The notes below the pieces were generated by a model that was not told where the DNA came from, did not search any database, and worked only from the letters and a program-made list of their open reading frames with translations. Below are positions 63,468-64,000 of a stretch of DNA of 64,000 nucleotides, piece after piece. The stretch lies in assembly GCA_020055645.1 (NCBI GenBank), contig CM034547.1:43282909-43346908 (forward strand), in the 5' to 3' direction. Position 1 is the first letter of the stretch, and every line of letters begins with the position of its first letter. Both the position numbers and the translations under genes were made by a program. The DNA comes from Tomocerus qinae. Taxonomy: Eukaryota; Arthropoda; Collembola; Entomobryomorpha; Tomoceridae.

Positions 63468-63605
63468 TAATGTACCCCAAAAGCAGTTTACCCGAAGTAC
63501 AACACAAGTAAAAGTAATGTGCCTATGTCGGGTGCCCTCCAAAGTTACCCGACATAGGCACATTGCGTGTGATGGGCTTCGGGTAAACTGCTTTGGGGTA
63601 CATTA
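63468..63605. mobile_element. 138-bp palindromic MITE
   Basis: TAATGTACCCCAAAAGCAGT + TTACCCGAAG at the left; the complement ending GGGGTACATTA at the right. A second inner palindrome (AATGTGCCTATGTCGGGT and its complement) surrounds a CCCTCCAAAG loop. Both TAA edges may include the target site. Confidence 0.85.
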
Positions 63606-63754
63606 AGTATTTGCCTTCCCGTAATAATATTATAAGGGTTGATATACTCAGTGCTAACTGTTTGGAGTATAATAAAACATTAGCTTTAAATCATACTCTT
63701 CCGATACTCGGTTCTCTGTCACTCTGTCTGCGGGATCCTACCCCTAATTGGCAG

Positions 63755-63933
63755 TACACTTTTTGGCATAAAATAAAAAAATCACTTCTTGGCATAAAAA
63801 CTCACTTTTTGGCATAATTTTTTTCTCCTTATTGGCATAATTTTTTCTCCTTATTGGCATAATTTTTTCTCCTTATTGGCATAATTTTTTTCTCCTTATT
63901 GGCATAAAAATATGTTTCACTAATTGGCATAAA
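63755..63933. repeat. ~25-bp tandem repeat TTGGCATAATTTTTTCTCCT
   Basis: About eight tandem units of TTGGCATAA followed by TTTTTTCTCCTTA or AAAATCACTT, the central four nearly identical. No coding content. Confidence 0.9.
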
Positions 63934-64000
63934 ATAAAGGAGGATACGAGGTATCCTTCGATATGACAGACAGTAAGTTAGGAGGTAAGAAATAATTCGG

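Overview
The window is eukaryotic nuclear DNA. It is AT-rich, with spliced genes whose short introns carry GT...AG borders, and it is full of small inverted-repeat transposons. The gene set (TANGO1 with a MIA-type SH3 domain, annexin, tetraspanin, C-type lectins, a trypsin-like protease with its own transmembrane anchor, mitochondrial glutamate dehydrogenase, pelota, IMPACT) points to an invertebrate, most likely an arthropod. I cannot place it further from sequence alone. Coding exons were rebuilt by eye from reading frame plus splice sites. Where all exon phases close I give exact exon borders; elsewhere they are approximate.

Layout. 1-3000: no host gene; a hAT-like MITE and a 735-bp Mutator-like element with a small ORF. 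3011-5314 (-): membrane-anchored serine protease with a MITE in an intron. 5.3-10 kb: gene-poor, with a 1.3-kb foldback element carrying a 64-bp satellite core. 10049-11483 (-): secreted protein built from a repeated acidic module. 12186-13586: Ginger-like element retaining only the C-terminal part of an integrase ORF. 14233-15380 (+): unrecognised four-exon gene, convergent with a multi-exon helical-repeat gene at 15745-19155 (-). 20024-21692 (+): tetraspanin. 22769-27617 (-): TANGO1 homologue. 28321-30068 (-): annexin. 31-33 kb: non-coding with a TIR element. 33722-41476 (-): very large secreted protein with about eight C-type lectin-like domains. 42054-44158 (-): glutamate dehydrogenase. 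44.3-52 kb: repeat block (2.7-kb palindromic element, several MITE families). 52119-54232 (-): a second, smaller lectin with Thr/Pro stalks. 56169-57329 (-): intronless pelota. 58.35-58.8 kb: inverted minisatellite. 59932-62408 (-): IMPACT. 62.4-64 kb: MITE and a terminal tandem repeat.

Functional themes: secretion and the extracellular or membrane compartment (TANGO1, annexin, tetraspanin, lectins, protease, secreted repeat protein) and translation quality control (pelota for stalled ribosomes, IMPACT for GCN2 signalling). These look like ordinary neighbours rather than a co-regulated cluster. The most unusual content is the mobile DNA: at least ten structurally distinct non-autonomous elements, several with intact target-site duplications, two of which still carry short ORFs.
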